From Paenarthrobacter sp. A20 (GTDB lineage Bacteria; Actinomycetota; Actinomycetes; Actinomycetales; Micrococcaceae), in the NCBI RefSeq assembly GCF_024168825.1, contig NZ_JALJWH010000001.1, forward strand, positions 3,534,001 to 3,598,000: a stretch of DNA of 64,000 nucleotides. The letters run 5' to 3'. Position 1 is the stretch's first letter. Every line of letters begins with the position of its first letter. Position numbers and translations under genes: made by a program. The notes under the pieces were generated by a model. It saw only the letters and a list, made by a program, of their open reading frames with translations, was not told the DNA's origin and did not search any database. Positions 44,833 to 53,699 of the stretch are shown piece after piece.

Positions 44833-46959
44833 TTATGCGTTGGCGTCTGCGAGGGAGTCTTTGGCTGCGGCGGCGACGGCTTCGGCCGTGATGCCGAATT
44901 CGTTGAAGAGCCGCTTGTAGTCTGCCGATGCGCCGAAATGTTCCAGGGAGATGGAGCGGCCGGCGTCGCCGACGAATTCGCGCCAGCCCAGTGCCAGGCC
45001 GGCCTCAACCGAAACACGGGCCTTCACGGAGGCGGGGAGCACGGACTCGCGGTAGGCCTCGTCCTGCTTGTTGAACCATTCAACACACGGCATGGACACA
45101 ACGCGCGCTGCGATGCCTTCAGCCTGAAGGGCTTCGCGGGCCTGGACTGCGAGCTGGACTTCCGAGCCGGTCCCGATCAGGATGACCTGCGCGTCGACGG
45201 TTTCGCCGTCCTTGGAGGCTTCAGCCAGGACGTATCCGCCCTTGGCCACACCGGCGGTGGAACCGAACGTGTCACCAGCGGCTTCACCTTCGCCGCGGGC
45301 GTACGTGGGGATGTTCTGGCGGGTCAGGACAATGCCCGCCGGGTTCTCGTGGTTCTCCAGCATGACCTTCCATGCCGCAGAGACCTCGTTCGCGTCACCG
45401 GGACGGACAACGTCCAGGCCCGGAATGGCACGCAGGGAAGCGAGCTGCTCCACCGGCTGGTGGGTGGGGCCGTCTTCACCCAGGCCGATGGAGTCGTGCG
45501 TCCAAACGTACAGGGACGGGACACCCATCAAGGCACCCAGACGGATCGCCGGGCGCTGGTAGTCGCTGAAGATCAGGAACGTGCCGGAGAAGGCGCGGGT
45601 GCGGCCGTGCAGGGAGATACCGTTCACGATCGACGCTGCAGCGTGTTCACGGATACCGAAGTGCAGGACACGTCCGTACGGGTTGCCCTTCCAGGCGTCC
45701 GTGGAACGCGACGTCGGGATGAACGACGGCGAGCCCTCGATGGTGGTGTTGTTGGACTCGGCGAGGTCGGCCGAACCACCCCAGAGCTCAGGGAGGACCG
45801 GGCCGATGGCGTTCAGGACCTTACCCGAAGCCGCGCGGGTGGAAACGTCCTTGCCTGCTTCGAATACGGGCAATGCCGCGTCGATGCCCACGGGGAGCTT
45901 CTTCGCTTCAACGCGTTCCAGCAGGGCGGCGGCGTCCGGGTTGGCGGACTGCCATGCCTCGAACGAGCTCTGCCACGCAGCGCGTGACTCTGCACCGCGG
46001 TCCAGGACCTTGCGGGCATGTGCCAGGACTTCCTCGTCTACGTCGAAGGACTTGGCCGGATCGAAACCGAGGACGGTCTTCAGTGCTGCGACTTCTTCGG
46101 CGCCCAGGGCGGAACCGTGGATCTTGCCGGTGTTCTGCTTCTTCGGCGCCGGGTACCCGATGATGGTGCGCAGCGAAATGATGGACGGCTTGTTCGTCTC
46201 TGCCTTAGCAGCGAGCAGTGCTGCGTAGAGTTCCTGGACGTCTTCGACGTAGTCGCCGGTCTTGGTCCAGTCAACGCGCTGGGTGTGCCAGCCGTAGGCC
46301 TCGTAACGCTTCAGGACGTCTTCGGTGAAGGCGATGTCGGTGTCGTCTTCGATGGAGATGTGGTTCTCGTCGTAGATCACGACGAGGTTGCCCAGTTCCT
46401 GGTGTCCGGCGAGCGAGGAGGCCTCGGAGGTCACGCCTTCCTGGAGATCGCCATCGGAGGCGATGACCCAGACGGTGTGGTCGAACGGCGATTCGCCGGC
46501 GGGAGCATCGGCGTCGAACAGGCCACGCTGGCGACGCTGTGAGTACGCGAAACCAACAGCGGAGGCCAGGCCCTGGCCCAACGGGCCGGTGGTGATTTCC
46601 ACACCGGCAGTGTGCTTGTACTCGGGGTGGCCCGGGGTCAGTGAACCCCAGGTACGCAGTGCCTCAAGGTCCTTCAGTTCCAGGCCGTAACCGGACAGGA
46701 ACAACTGGATGTAAAGGGTCAACGACGTGTGGCCAGGGGACAGGATGAACCGGTCACGGCCAATCCAGTCCGGGTTCTTCGGGTCATGGCGCATCAGCTT
46801 CTGGAACAGCAAGTATGCTGCCGGAGCCAAGCTCATCGCCGTACCAGGGTGGCCGTTGCCGACCTTCTCCACGGCGTCAGCGGCCAACACGCGAACGGTG
46901 TCAACTGCCTTCTTGTCCAGATCGGTCCATGACAGTTCTTGCTCTTCCAAATGTGGCAC
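44833..46959 (-). CDS. tkt: transketolase
   Basis: The 708-residue thiamine diphosphate enzyme transfers two-carbon units. The TPP-binding region shows [27 protein letters not shown] and [11 protein letters not shown]; the pyrimidine domain has [14 protein letters not shown] and [18 protein letters not shown]; the C-terminal domain follows. I chose the GTG at 46959 (AGAGAGGGG upstream) rather than a longer frame to 47019. It heads the operon and diverges from ctaB across 428 bases. Confidence 0.96.
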   Translation of the reverse strand: MPHLEEQELSWTDLDKKAVDTVRVLAADAVEKVGNGHPGTAMSLAPAAYLLFQKLMRHDPKNPDWIGRDRFILSPGHTSLTLYIQLFLSGYGLELKDLEALRTWGSLTPGHPEYKHTAGVEITTGPLGQGLASAVGFAYSQRRQRGLFDADAPAGESPFDHTVWVIASDGDLQEGVTSEASSLAGHQELGNLVVIYDENHISIEDDTDIAFTEDVLKRYEAYGWHTQRVDWTKTGDYVEDVQELYAALLAAKAETNKPSIISLRTIIGYPAPKKQNTGKIHGSALGAEEVAALKTVLGFDPAKSFDVDEEVLAHARKVLDRGAESRAAWQSSFEAWQSANPDAAALLERVEAKKLPVGIDAALPVFEAGKDVSTRAASGKVLNAIGPVLPELWGGSADLAESNNTTIEGSPSFIPTSRSTDAWKGNPYGRVLHFGIREHAAASIVNGISLHGRTRAFSGTFLIFSDYQRPAIRLGALMGVPSLYVWTHDSIGLGEDGPTHQPVEQLASLRAIPGLDVVRPGDANEVSAAWKVMLENHENPAGIVLTRQNIPTYARGEGEAAGDTFGSTAGVAKGGYVLAEASKDGETVDAQVILIGTGSEVQLAVQAREALQAEGIAARVVSMPCVEWFNKQDEAYRESVLPASVKARVSVEAGLALGWREFVGDAGRSISLEHFGASADYKRLFNEFGITAEAVAAAAKDSLADANA

Positions 46960-47387
46960 GAAAACCGAGCCCCTCTCTGTGCTGACGGCAGGCGTACGGA
47001 CACGGCACGCAGGAAGCACAGGATGGCGCCCGCTGCAATGTGTCTACCAGCCGTTCACCATTGAAACGTTGATCTCTCATCCAGACGCACGGATATCCAA
47101 GAATACGGTTTCCCGGATCGTCAACGTGTGCTGATCTGCTCAACAGCTTAGCCCCAAACGTGTCATGGAACTCAGGGAATCCCACTAACTGGACAGAAAT
47201 TCCCTTATATGAATCACGATGGCCTGTCAGGGGAGTGAAGATTCGGAAACATTGACGTATTTTGCGGACATCGGAGCACTTCCGGCCACGGTATGATATT
47301 TGGAGGCCACCAGCGGTACATGCTCCCGCGTTTGCTTTCGAAAACCGGGACGGCAGCCGCTGTGAGAACCCCAGAGCATAGAACAGA
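46960..47387. other. 428-bp divergent intergenic region, tkt / ctaB
   Basis: No gene is seen here. On the minus strand TAGACA (47046 to 47041) is a weak -10 candidate for tkt. On the plus strand TATGAT (47292-47297) is the best -10 for ctaB, and TAGAAC (47379-47384) lies close to the proposed GTG. The long spacing suggests additional regulatory sites that I cannot identify. Confidence 0.4.
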
Positions 47388-48350
47388 GTGACTGCCGCCG
47401 TGAGCACAACTGATACGCCCCTTAACGCGTCCCCGGCCCGGGGAAGCATCGGAATTTCCCGTAAGTTGAAGGCGTATCTGGCACTGACGAAACCACGTGT
47501 CATCGAACTGCTCCTCGTGAGCACACTGCCCACCATGATCTTCGCCCAACGCGGATTCCCGTCCATCGGATTGATCCTGGCAACGCTCGTCGGTGGCGCT
47601 TTCGCCGCGGGGAGTGCGGGTGTCTTCAACTGCTACATCGACCGCGACATCGACAAACTGATGCACCGTACCGAGAAGCGTCCGCTGGTCACCGGTGAAG
47701 TAACGCCTCGCGAGGCCCTCGTCTTCGCTTGGATTCTTGGCGCGGCGTCGATCGCCATCCTGTGGTTCGGCGCCAATCCCCTGTCCGCCTGGCTCGGCCT
47801 CGGCGCCATCGTCTTCTACGTGGTCATCTACACCATGATCCTGAAGCGACGGACCGCCCAGAACATTGTGTGGGGCGGAGCAGCCGGTTGCTTCCCGGTC
47901 CTGATCGCATGGGCCGCTGTCACCAACACAGTCGAGTGGCCCGCCATCGTGCTCTTCATGGTGATCTTCCTGTGGACGCCGCCGCACTACTGGCCCCTGT
48001 CCATGCGGTATGGCGAAGACTACCGCAACGCCAAGGTGCCAATGCTCGGCGCCATCGCCGGCGCAAAGGTGGTCTCGGTGCAGGTTGTCCTCTACGCCTG
48101 GGCCATGGTTGCCTGCTCGTTGCTGATGGTGCCCGTTGGTGGGGCTGGCTGGGTCTACACGGTCGTCGCCGTTGCCGCCGGGGCCTGGTTCCTTTACGAA
48201 AGCCACGCCCTGTACAAGCGCGCACAGGGTGGCGACGTCTCTAACAAGGGCGCCATGAAGGTCTTCCACGGCTCCATCAGCTACCTGACGCTGCTCTTCA
48301 TCGCACTGGCCGTTGACCCGTTCATTGGCTCAGCGATCGTGGGCGGCTAG
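47388..48350 (+). CDS. ctaB: protohaem IX farnesyltransferase (haem O synthase)
   Basis: The 320-residue UbiA-family membrane protein farnesylates haem B for cytochrome oxidase. It has about nine helices, the prenyl-diphosphate motif [19 protein letters not shown], and the second acidic loop [25 protein letters not shown]. The GTG at 47388 is used here; a GTG at 47400 is also possible. In many actinobacteria ctaB lies close to ctaA, but here five accessory genes intervene. Confidence 0.95.
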   Translation: MTAAVSTTDTPLNASPARGSIGISRKLKAYLALTKPRVIELLLVSTLPTMIFAQRGFPSIGLILATLVGGAFAAGSAGVFNCYIDRDIDKLMHRTEKRPLVTGEVTPREALVFAWILGAASIAILWFGANPLSAWLGLGAIVFYVVIYTMILKRRTAQNIVWGGAAGCFPVLIAWAAVTNTVEWPAIVLFMVIFLWTPPHYWPLSMRYGEDYRNAKVPMLGAIAGAKVVSVQVVLYAWAMVACSLLMVPVGGAGWVYTVVAVAAGAWFLYESHALYKRAQGGDVSNKGAMKVFHGSISYLTLLFIALAVDPFIGSAIVGG

Positions 48351-48378
48351 GTTCCCCGAACCCCCAAGCAACAACGTT

Positions 48379-48425
48379 CGACGCCGGTACTCGCCACTTT
48401 GTTTTAGTGGTCAGTGCCGGCGTCG
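48379..48425. terminator. ctaB terminator
   Basis: A 20-bp imperfect stem pairs CGACGCCGGTACTCGCCACT (48379-48398) with 48406-48425; two positions are not Watson-Crick. A short T-run (CGCTTTT) follows. Confidence 0.75.
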
Positions 48426-48447
48426 CGCTTTTACCCTCACGCCACGG

Positions 48448-48503
48448 ACGCTCTCTCACCTCCCGCGGGCTTGAGCCCTACGCTCTCTCACCTCCCGCGG
48501 GCT
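48448..48503. repeat. 24-bp direct repeat, two copies
   Basis: Bases 48448-48471 recur exactly at 48480-48503, giving a 32-base period. Each copy contains the palindrome CCCGCGGG. The pair sits between the ctaB terminator and the stop of the TOPRIM gene. Confidence 0.85.
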
Positions 48504-48518
48504 CCAGAGCGTCCCGCG

Positions 48519-49067
48519 TCACCCCGCAAATGATTCGACGAGACGCGCCAGCGGCGGGGGTGCTTGCCCAGCATGGAGCGCCTCGATAAGCAGGGGTGCG
48601 TAACGTACCTTGTTGCCGCTGCGGCCTCCAAAGAATCGCTGCAGTTGCGCTGTTACGGGCCGTTCGCGAAGCGATGGCTGGCGTTGAAGGAGCCGAAATG
48701 ACGCCAGCTCGCCTTGAGCTTCGATGACCTCGAGCACAGCGTCGGTTCCCAGGCATCGGATGAGTTCATCCTCCAGATCGGCATCACATACCTGGAACCC
48801 GCGCTCTTCCAACGGTCCGGATCCGATACCGGCGCGGATAAGCGCACGGGCTATTCCTTGGGACTCCCCGGCATCACATAGACCAAGCAACCTATGGCCG
48901 GCCCCCTTCGGCCCGTAGCGGTCGAGGAAGTGGATGATGCTGGTAGCTCCACCCATTGGGACGATCTGCACATGTTCTTCCGCCAAGTCATGGCCAAGTC
49001 GAAGGGCCAGCGCCTGGACCGCCACACTGTCACTTTCGCCCTCGACCAACACCGTTGTGGTTCGCAT
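48519..49067 (-). CDS. stand-alone OLD-type TOPRIM protein
   Basis: The 182-residue protein begins TTVLVEGESDSVAVQALA, which carries the catalytic Glu of a TOPRIM domain, followed by VPMGGATSIIHFLD and LLGLCDAGESQGIA with the metal-binding Asp. This is the TOPRIM half of OLD-family nucleases without the ABC-type ATPase. The C-terminus is helical. Such short forms are annotated as ATP-dependent endonuclease-like or TOPRIM proteins; function is unproven. CATACT lies six bases before the ATG, so the mRNA may be leaderless. Confidence 0.7.
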   Translation of the reverse strand: MRTTTVLVEGESDSVAVQALALRLGHDLAEEHVQIVPMGGATSIIHFLDRYGPKGAGHRLLGLCDAGESQGIARALIRAGIGSGPLEERGFQVCDADLEDELIRCLGTDAVLEVIEAQGELASFRLLQRQPSLRERPVTAQLQRFFGGRSGNKVRYAPLLIEALHAGQAPPPLARLVESFAG

Positions 49068-49091
49068 TGGACCAGTATGGGGGATGCCGGC

Positions 49092-49117
49092 AGCAAAGCG
49101 CCTTGACGCGCTTTGCT
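49092..49117. promoter_or_regulatory. perfect 10-bp inverted repeat before the ACCTA array
   Basis: AGCAAAGCGC (49092-49101) and GCGCTTTGCT (49108-49117) form a hairpin or operator with a six-base centre. It lies just upstream of the TOPRIM promoter and directly abuts the first ACCTA box. Confidence 0.45.
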
Positions 49118-49228
49118 ACCTAGAAGGCCCGTTGCAGCACCTAGTTCCGGACTCCGGGCACCTAATTCCTGTCCAAATGCCACCTAATTTGCGGAAAAGT
49201 CATCTAGGTGGTGCCGTGCGCAACCTAG
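49118..49228. repeat. six ACCTA[G/A]-type boxes with ~21-bp period
   Basis: Hexamers begin at 49118 (ACCTAG), 49139 (ACCTAG), 49160 (ACCTAA), 49182 (ACCTAA), 49202 (ATCTAG) and 49223 (ACCTAG). The intervals are 21, 21, 22, 20 and 21 bases. Three middle copies extend to ACCTA[G/A]TT. The sequence between boxes is not conserved, so this is a phased array of short sites, not a simple tandem duplication. Confidence 0.75.
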
Positions 49229-49238
49229 TGTTCGTGAT

Positions 49239-49254
49239 GGAACAGAGCTGTTCC
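49239..49254. promoter_or_regulatory. 16-bp palindromic operator candidate
   Basis: GGAACAGAGCTGTTCC has perfect 7-base arms around AG. It lies 26 bases before the start of the secreted-protein gene, a typical repressor position. Confidence 0.4.
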
Positions 49255-49280
49255 GCGCCGCACGAGCATTGGGGAAAACA

Positions 49281-49661
49281 GTGAAAGCACTCCTGCGTAC
49301 AGCCGGGATTCTGACGGTTGCTTCGGCTTCGGTCTTGACCGGAGTGACCGCCGCACAAGCCGCACCGGCTTGCTCCACGGCCCGCGTATGTCTCTACGAC
49401 AATTACTGGTTTACGGGGACCTCCAGGACTTTCGGTTGGGTCACCTACAACGTAGGTGTGGATGCAAACGATAAGGCGAGTTCCCTCAACGTGGGGCCTC
49501 CCACTGATCCCAACTCGCCATATGTCTATTTCTATGTTGACCAAAACTTCAGAGGCGACAGTGTTGTCTTTCGCGCTGGTAACGCCTCGAATGATCTACG
49601 CGGTCTCTACATGACTCCCACCCGGAACTGGGACGATGAAATTACGAGTGTCTGGGGATAA
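49281..49661 (+). CDS. secreted beta/gamma-crystallin-like protein (peptidase inhibitor family I36-like)
   Basis: The 126-residue precursor has a Sec signal peptide ending near AQAAPA (residue ~28), followed by a domain of about 95 residues. ACSTARVCLYDNYWFTG, the repeated aromatic/Gly strands and FYVDQNFRGDSVVFRAG are typical of the I36 metalloproteinase-inhibitor family, which has a crystallin-like fold. Two Cys could form a disulfide. The real target is unknown. I use the GTG at 49281; TTG at 49269 is the alternative. Confidence 0.7.
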   Translation: MKALLRTAGILTVASASVLTGVTAAQAAPACSTARVCLYDNYWFTGTSRTFGWVTYNVGVDANDKASSLNVGPPTDPNSPYVYFYVDQNFRGDSVVFRAGNASNDLRGLYMTPTRNWDDEITSVWG

Positions 49662-49665
49662 TCCC

Positions 49666-50574
49666 TTGAAGCCCACCATCAAGAAGGTGTCCACAACAAC
49701 GTTGGCGATGGCGGTGATGGCGGTGGTGATCGCCACCACCGCCTGCTCTGCCCCGTCGGTACCAACGCCCACTGAGGCTCCGGCAATAAGTCTGCCCCCC
49801 GTAGATCGTTCTGCCGGAGCCGGGGCAAGGGCCTCCCTCAATGAAATCACTGGCGAACTTCTGCTCCCCATGAGCGCGTACTGGTACTCGGATCGGGAGA
49901 ACGTCATCGTCAATTCTGCCGTGGCCTCCCTCATTTTTGACTGCGTTAGAGAAGCGGGCTTCACGGTGGCTCCCTGGGGAGGTGGGGGCAAGGCCCTGCA
50001 GGACGCCAGATATGGACAATGGTCCCGGAACTTGGCAGCGAGGAACGGTGCCCTGCTGGAGATCCGCAAAATTCCTGGCGTGATGGACGAGCAACCCGAT
50101 CGCCCCGTTCTCAGCGCGGAGCACCAGGCAGCGGAAACAAAGTGCACTAACTCCGTGGGAAGGGCCGGGCTGCCCGAACTCCTGGAAGGTTTGGTTGGTG
50201 ACACTTCAGTCCAGAACCAGATCACACGGAACGCCGTGGCGCTGACGGAACGCGACCCCGAGTATTTGACCTTCCGACAGGATTGGGAGAATTGCCTGGC
50301 CGAAAATGGTGTGAAGCTCACCGGGCCGGGTTCGTGGAGCCTGCAATCGAGCGGCACAAAGGAAGACGAGATACGCGTTGCCCTGCTGGAGGTTGACTGC
50401 AAGGACGCCAGCGGCGGTGCCAGGAAGCCTTATGACATTCTCGCTGAGTACCAAGCAGCACAGATAAAGGACCATCAGGCCGAACTCAACGTCTTGGCGG
50501 AAGAAAAGGCGGCCGCCGTGGAACGCGCCAAGCAAATACTGCGGGACTACGGCGTGGCTGATGCAAGACTCTGA
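49666..50574 (+). CDS. putative lipoprotein of the exporter cluster
   Basis: The 302-residue product has a lipobox ending TTAC after a hydrophobic core, so it is a predicted lipoprotein. The mature part is mostly helical with Cys at CVREAG, TKCTNS, ENCLAEN and DCKDAS; the last ~50 residues look like a coiled coil rich in Ala, Glu and Lys. I recognise no family. I chose TTG 49666 because GGGGAT precedes it and it follows the previous stop; ATG 49636 would overlap. The 3' end overlaps the adaptor gene by 14 bases, implying a joint function. Confidence 0.6.
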   Translation: MKPTIKKVSTTTLAMAVMAVVIATTACSAPSVPTPTEAPAISLPPVDRSAGAGARASLNEITGELLLPMSAYWYSDRENVIVNSAVASLIFDCVREAGFTVAPWGGGGKALQDARYGQWSRNLAARNGALLEIRKIPGVMDEQPDRPVLSAEHQAAETKCTNSVGRAGLPELLEGLVGDTSVQNQITRNAVALTERDPEYLTFRQDWENCLAENGVKLTGPGSWSLQSSGTKEDEIRVALLEVDCKDASGGARKPYDILAEYQAAQIKDHQAELNVLAEEKAAAVERAKQILRDYGVADARL

Positions 50575-51727
50575 CCCTGATCTGATTCGCCGCGGCATGA
50601 GGCGTATTCCACGATGGTGGCTGATTCCTGGCGCGGTGATCGTTGTACTGGGAGGACTGGGACTTGCATACTGGGCCGGCGCTTCAAGCACAGCGGGGAC
50701 GGAGCCGATGCCGACTCTGGCCTCGGTGGTTCCGGTTTCGGCAACGGTAGAACGCCGTGCGGTGGTCAAACAGGTGGTTCTTTCCGGGAAAGTCGTTCCA
50801 GGAGCCCAGTCCACCCTTCAAGCGAGCCCCGCCGAAGGTGTTGACAGACTGGTGGTGACGGACGTGGCAAAAGAGGCCGGGAGCCCCGTGGTTCCCGGTG
50901 AAGTGCTGGCGGTCGTCTCCGGGAGGCCGCTGCTGATACTACCCAGCAGCGTGCCGTTGTATCGGGACATCAGCCCAAGGGACTCAGGTCCCGATGTCAA
51001 AGCCCTCCAAGCGGCCTTGACGAACTTCGGGTATGCATGCGTGACAACAGGAACCTTTGACCTGGCTACTCAGCAGGCACTGGGATCGTGGTACAAAGCC
51101 GCAGGGTATAAAGCCCCCGCTGCGCCCGGTCCACTCCCTCAGGAGGAAGCTGGTAATGCAGCACCAACGAACTCGTCGGGCGTCATGTTTCGCTGGCGGG
51201 AATTTGTTCAGGTCCCCGGTGACTCCGGGACTGTAGCTTCCATCGCCGGACCCGGTTCACTTCTGGCCGAGGACGGGATCGTGGCCCGGGTCAGGGTCGC
51301 CGACGACTCCATTGTTGCCCGTGCAGATGTTGTTCAATCCGAGACTTTCGTGGTGGGTACGCCCGTAACGGTCAGGGCCGGTTCAACGGTCCTGGACACC
51401 ACGGTGGTGCAGGTCAGCAGCTTCCTGGAGGGTGACCAGAACAAAAACGAAATCCCTGGAAAAGACATCACCGTAGCATTGCCGCCGGGGACACAGGGAT
51501 TCGCCGCAGACCAGTCAGTCACCATGACGTCAGGCAGCGCAGTTGCAGAGTCCCTCGCCGTTCCCCTCATTGCGATTCGCCAGGACGGCGGGACACCGTA
51601 CCTCCTGGTTGAAGGGAACAGCGAGCCCCGCCGCCTGAAGGTCAAGGTCACCGCCCAGGCAGACGGGTGGGCGGCGATCGCGGACGTAGACGGCCTGATC
51701 GTAGGGGATCAGGTGAAACTGCAATGA
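50561..51727 (+). CDS. MacA/HlyD-like adaptor with a peptidoglycan-binding domain
   Basis: The 388-residue protein has one N-terminal membrane helix (about residues 21-42) and an extracellular part. Residues ~135-175 (ISPRDSGPDVKALQAALTNFGYACVTTGTFDLATQQAL) form a PG_binding_1 domain. The flanking beta-rich regions resemble the lipoyl and barrel domains of RND/MacA-type adaptors, and a late segment (VPLIAIRQDGGTPYLLV) matches that fold. It probably links the ABC exporter to the cell wall. The stop overlaps the exporter ATG (ATGA). Confidence 0.75.
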   Translation: MQDSDPDLIRRGMRRIPRWWLIPGAVIVVLGGLGLAYWAGASSTAGTEPMPTLASVVPVSATVERRAVVKQVVLSGKVVPGAQSTLQASPAEGVDRLVVTDVAKEAGSPVVPGEVLAVVSGRPLLILPSSVPLYRDISPRDSGPDVKALQAALTNFGYACVTTGTFDLATQQALGSWYKAAGYKAPAAPGPLPQEEAGNAAPTNSSGVMFRWREFVQVPGDSGTVASIAGPGSLLAEDGIVARVRVADDSIVARADVVQSETFVVGTPVTVRAGSTVLDTTVVQVSSFLEGDQNKNEIPGKDITVALPPGTQGFAADQSVTMTSGSAVAESLAVPLIAIRQDGGTPYLLVEGNSEPRRLKVKVTAQADGWAAIADVDGLIVGDQVKLQ

Positions 51728-53691
51728 GTGCACTTGTGCCCGCCCACGAATCATCAGCGAGTGCGCAGCGCCTGCCCATCCTCAGCCTACGAGGCGTTAG
51801 CCGCGGCTTTCCCGGGACGATGGCGCTGGTGGACGTGGACCTCGACATCCATGAGGGGGAATTCGTGGCCATAGTGGGTCCCTCCGGTTCGGGAAAGTCC
51901 ACGCTGCTCAACGTCCTTGGTCTTTTGGACACACCGACATCGGGCACATACCGGATCAGAGGTATGAACGTCGCGGACCTCGACGAGAGAGCGCGGGCAG
52001 ACCGGCGGGCCGATGTCTTTGGCTTCGTCTTCCAGGAATCCCATATGTTGGGGCGTGACGCCGCGGCCCGAAATGCCGTGCTGGGCCTTCGCGCACGGGG
52101 AATAGGGCTGTCCGTCCAGAAACAGCTGGTCATGCCCGCTCTGAGGAAATTTGGGCTTGGGCACAGGGCGGCAACCCCGGCGTCGCTATTATCCGGGGGA
52201 GAGCGTCAACGCCTGGCCATCGTCCGGGCCGTGATCGGAGCTCCGAAAGTTGTGCTTGCGGACGAACCCACAGGCAGCCTGGACACCGCGAACGGCAAGA
52301 TCGTCATCCATCATTTGCGTGAGCTCAGTGACTCAGGAACCACCGTGGCCATGGTGACGCACGATCCCGACATTGCTGCAGCCGCGGACCGCATCATCAC
52401 GATGCGCGATGGGGCCATCGTCAAGGACACAGGTCGCAGCAACGAAGCCACCACGGGCCCTGCAACATCAGCCGCAGGACCAGGAAGCAACAAGCAGGCG
52501 TTGGTCCGGCGCCGACGCCACGAGGCCGCGGATGTTGTTGCTGACGCAGTTTCTGCGCTGACGATTCGTCCATCCAAAGCCCTTTTGCTGATCATGGCGT
52601 TTCTCCTTGGCAGCGGAGGGCTGGTTGCGGCCATCGGGCTGAGCGAGAGTGCCTCAGTCAAGGTATCTGCCCGGATCGACGAGGCCGCGAGGGACGAAGT
52701 CCGGGTCACGCGCGAGGAAGGTTATGCCTCGTGGGAAGCTGTCACCAACGATCTCCAGGCAGCCAGGAGGCTATCCGGTGTGGACGATGCCGGAGTCATC
52801 ACCGAGCTCTCATCGTCGGTGGTGCAACCATCGACCTTCCGGCCTGGGTCCTTTCCCGAACAACCTGCGTTCAACGGGGCCGTCCGGATCGTCGACTCCG
52901 CCTACCTTCGAATCCAAGGGGCAACGGTGTCCGACGGTGATGCTGCCTTGCTCGACCATTCATTCGGAGGGCCCATCGCCATCCTGGGCCAGAATGCCGC
53001 TAATGAACTGGGAATCGCAAAGCCAGGTCCCGGCGTCGTTGTGTGGCTGTATGGCCAGCCGGTCCCGGTGGTGGGGATTGTTGATGAGCCGGGCCGTGAC
53101 CCGGTTCTGCCGTCAGCGGTGATGGTGGGAGTCGGGTCCTACTCTTTGACCAGCAACGTGGCAGCATCCCTGGTCCTTAGGACGAGTCCAGGGATGCCGG
53201 CAGCCATTGCCGAGGCGCTGCCAAAGGCCCTCAACCCTGCTGAACCCGGGACCGTAAAAGTACAAACGGTGGCCGACCTCCGGGAGCTCAAACAAGGGAT
53301 CAATACTGACCTCGGCAGGCTGGTAGCCATTGTCTCCATCATCCTGCTCGCCATGGCCTGCCTCAGTGCCGGAACCACCATGTATTTGGGCGTGTTGGCG
53401 CGGTCCAGCGAGATTGCACTGCGACTTGCCCTCGGCATGCGGCGAGGAGTGCTGGCCTCGATGTTCCTTGTCGAAGGTGCCGTGGTGGGAGCGTTGGGAG
53501 GTGCTGCAGGCGCAGCCGTAGGCATGGGAGCCGTGCTGGCCTACGCATCCATCGAAGGTTGGTCTGCTGTGATCCCTTGGTACACGTCACTATGGGGCAT
53601 AGGGGCGGGACTCGCCAGCGGCACCTTGTCCGCGGTGTATCCGGCCGTGCTGGCCATGCGTTCCAACCCGGCGCAACTGATCCGGGCTTAG
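51724..53691 (+). CDS. MacB-like ABC transporter, fused ATPase and permease
   Basis: The 655-residue protein has an N-terminal ATPase ([48 protein letters not shown]), a linker, then a FtsX/MacB permease. One helix near residue 290 precedes a large extracellular domain, and three helices close the C-terminus (~535-655). MacB proteins are mechanotransmission exporters of peptides, lipids or antibiotics working from the outer leaflet. The ATG at 51724 overlaps the adaptor stop. The substrate is unknown. Confidence 0.85.
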   Translation: MSALVPAHESSASAQRLPILSLRGVSRGFPGTMALVDVDLDIHEGEFVAIVGPSGSGKSTLLNVLGLLDTPTSGTYRIRGMNVADLDERARADRRADVFGFVFQESHMLGRDAAARNAVLGLRARGIGLSVQKQLVMPALRKFGLGHRAATPASLLSGGERQRLAIVRAVIGAPKVVLADEPTGSLDTANGKIVIHHLRELSDSGTTVAMVTHDPDIAAAADRIITMRDGAIVKDTGRSNEATTGPATSAAGPGSNKQALVRRRRHEAADVVADAVSALTIRPSKALLLIMAFLLGSGGLVAAIGLSESASVKVSARIDEAARDEVRVTREEGYASWEAVTNDLQAARRLSGVDDAGVITELSSSVVQPSTFRPGSFPEQPAFNGAVRIVDSAYLRIQGATVSDGDAALLDHSFGGPIAILGQNAANELGIAKPGPGVVVWLYGQPVPVVGIVDEPGRDPVLPSAVMVGVGSYSLTSNVAASLVLRTSPGMPAAIAEALPKALNPAEPGTVKVQTVADLRELKQGINTDLGRLVAIVSIILLAMACLSAGTTMYLGVLARSSEIALRLALGMRRGVLASMFLVEGAVVGALGGAAGAAVGMGAVLAYASIEGWSAVIPWYTSLWGIGAGLASGTLSAVYPAVLAMRSNPAQLIRA

Positions 53692-53699
53692 GAGATCTA

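Noticed and set aside
46960..47387. Small gene in the tkt/ctaB gap
   Set aside because: No frame with a plausible start, ribosome site and actinobacterial codon pattern was found in either direction.
47214..48269. 351-codon open frame antisense to ctaB
   Set aside because: Composition is Gly/Asp/His-rich without motif, and ctaB on the plus strand accounts for the region.
49118..49228. CRISPR array
   Set aside because: The repeated unit is only about 6-8 bases with a 21-base period and no cas genes are near, so it cannot be a CRISPR array; kept as a regulatory array.
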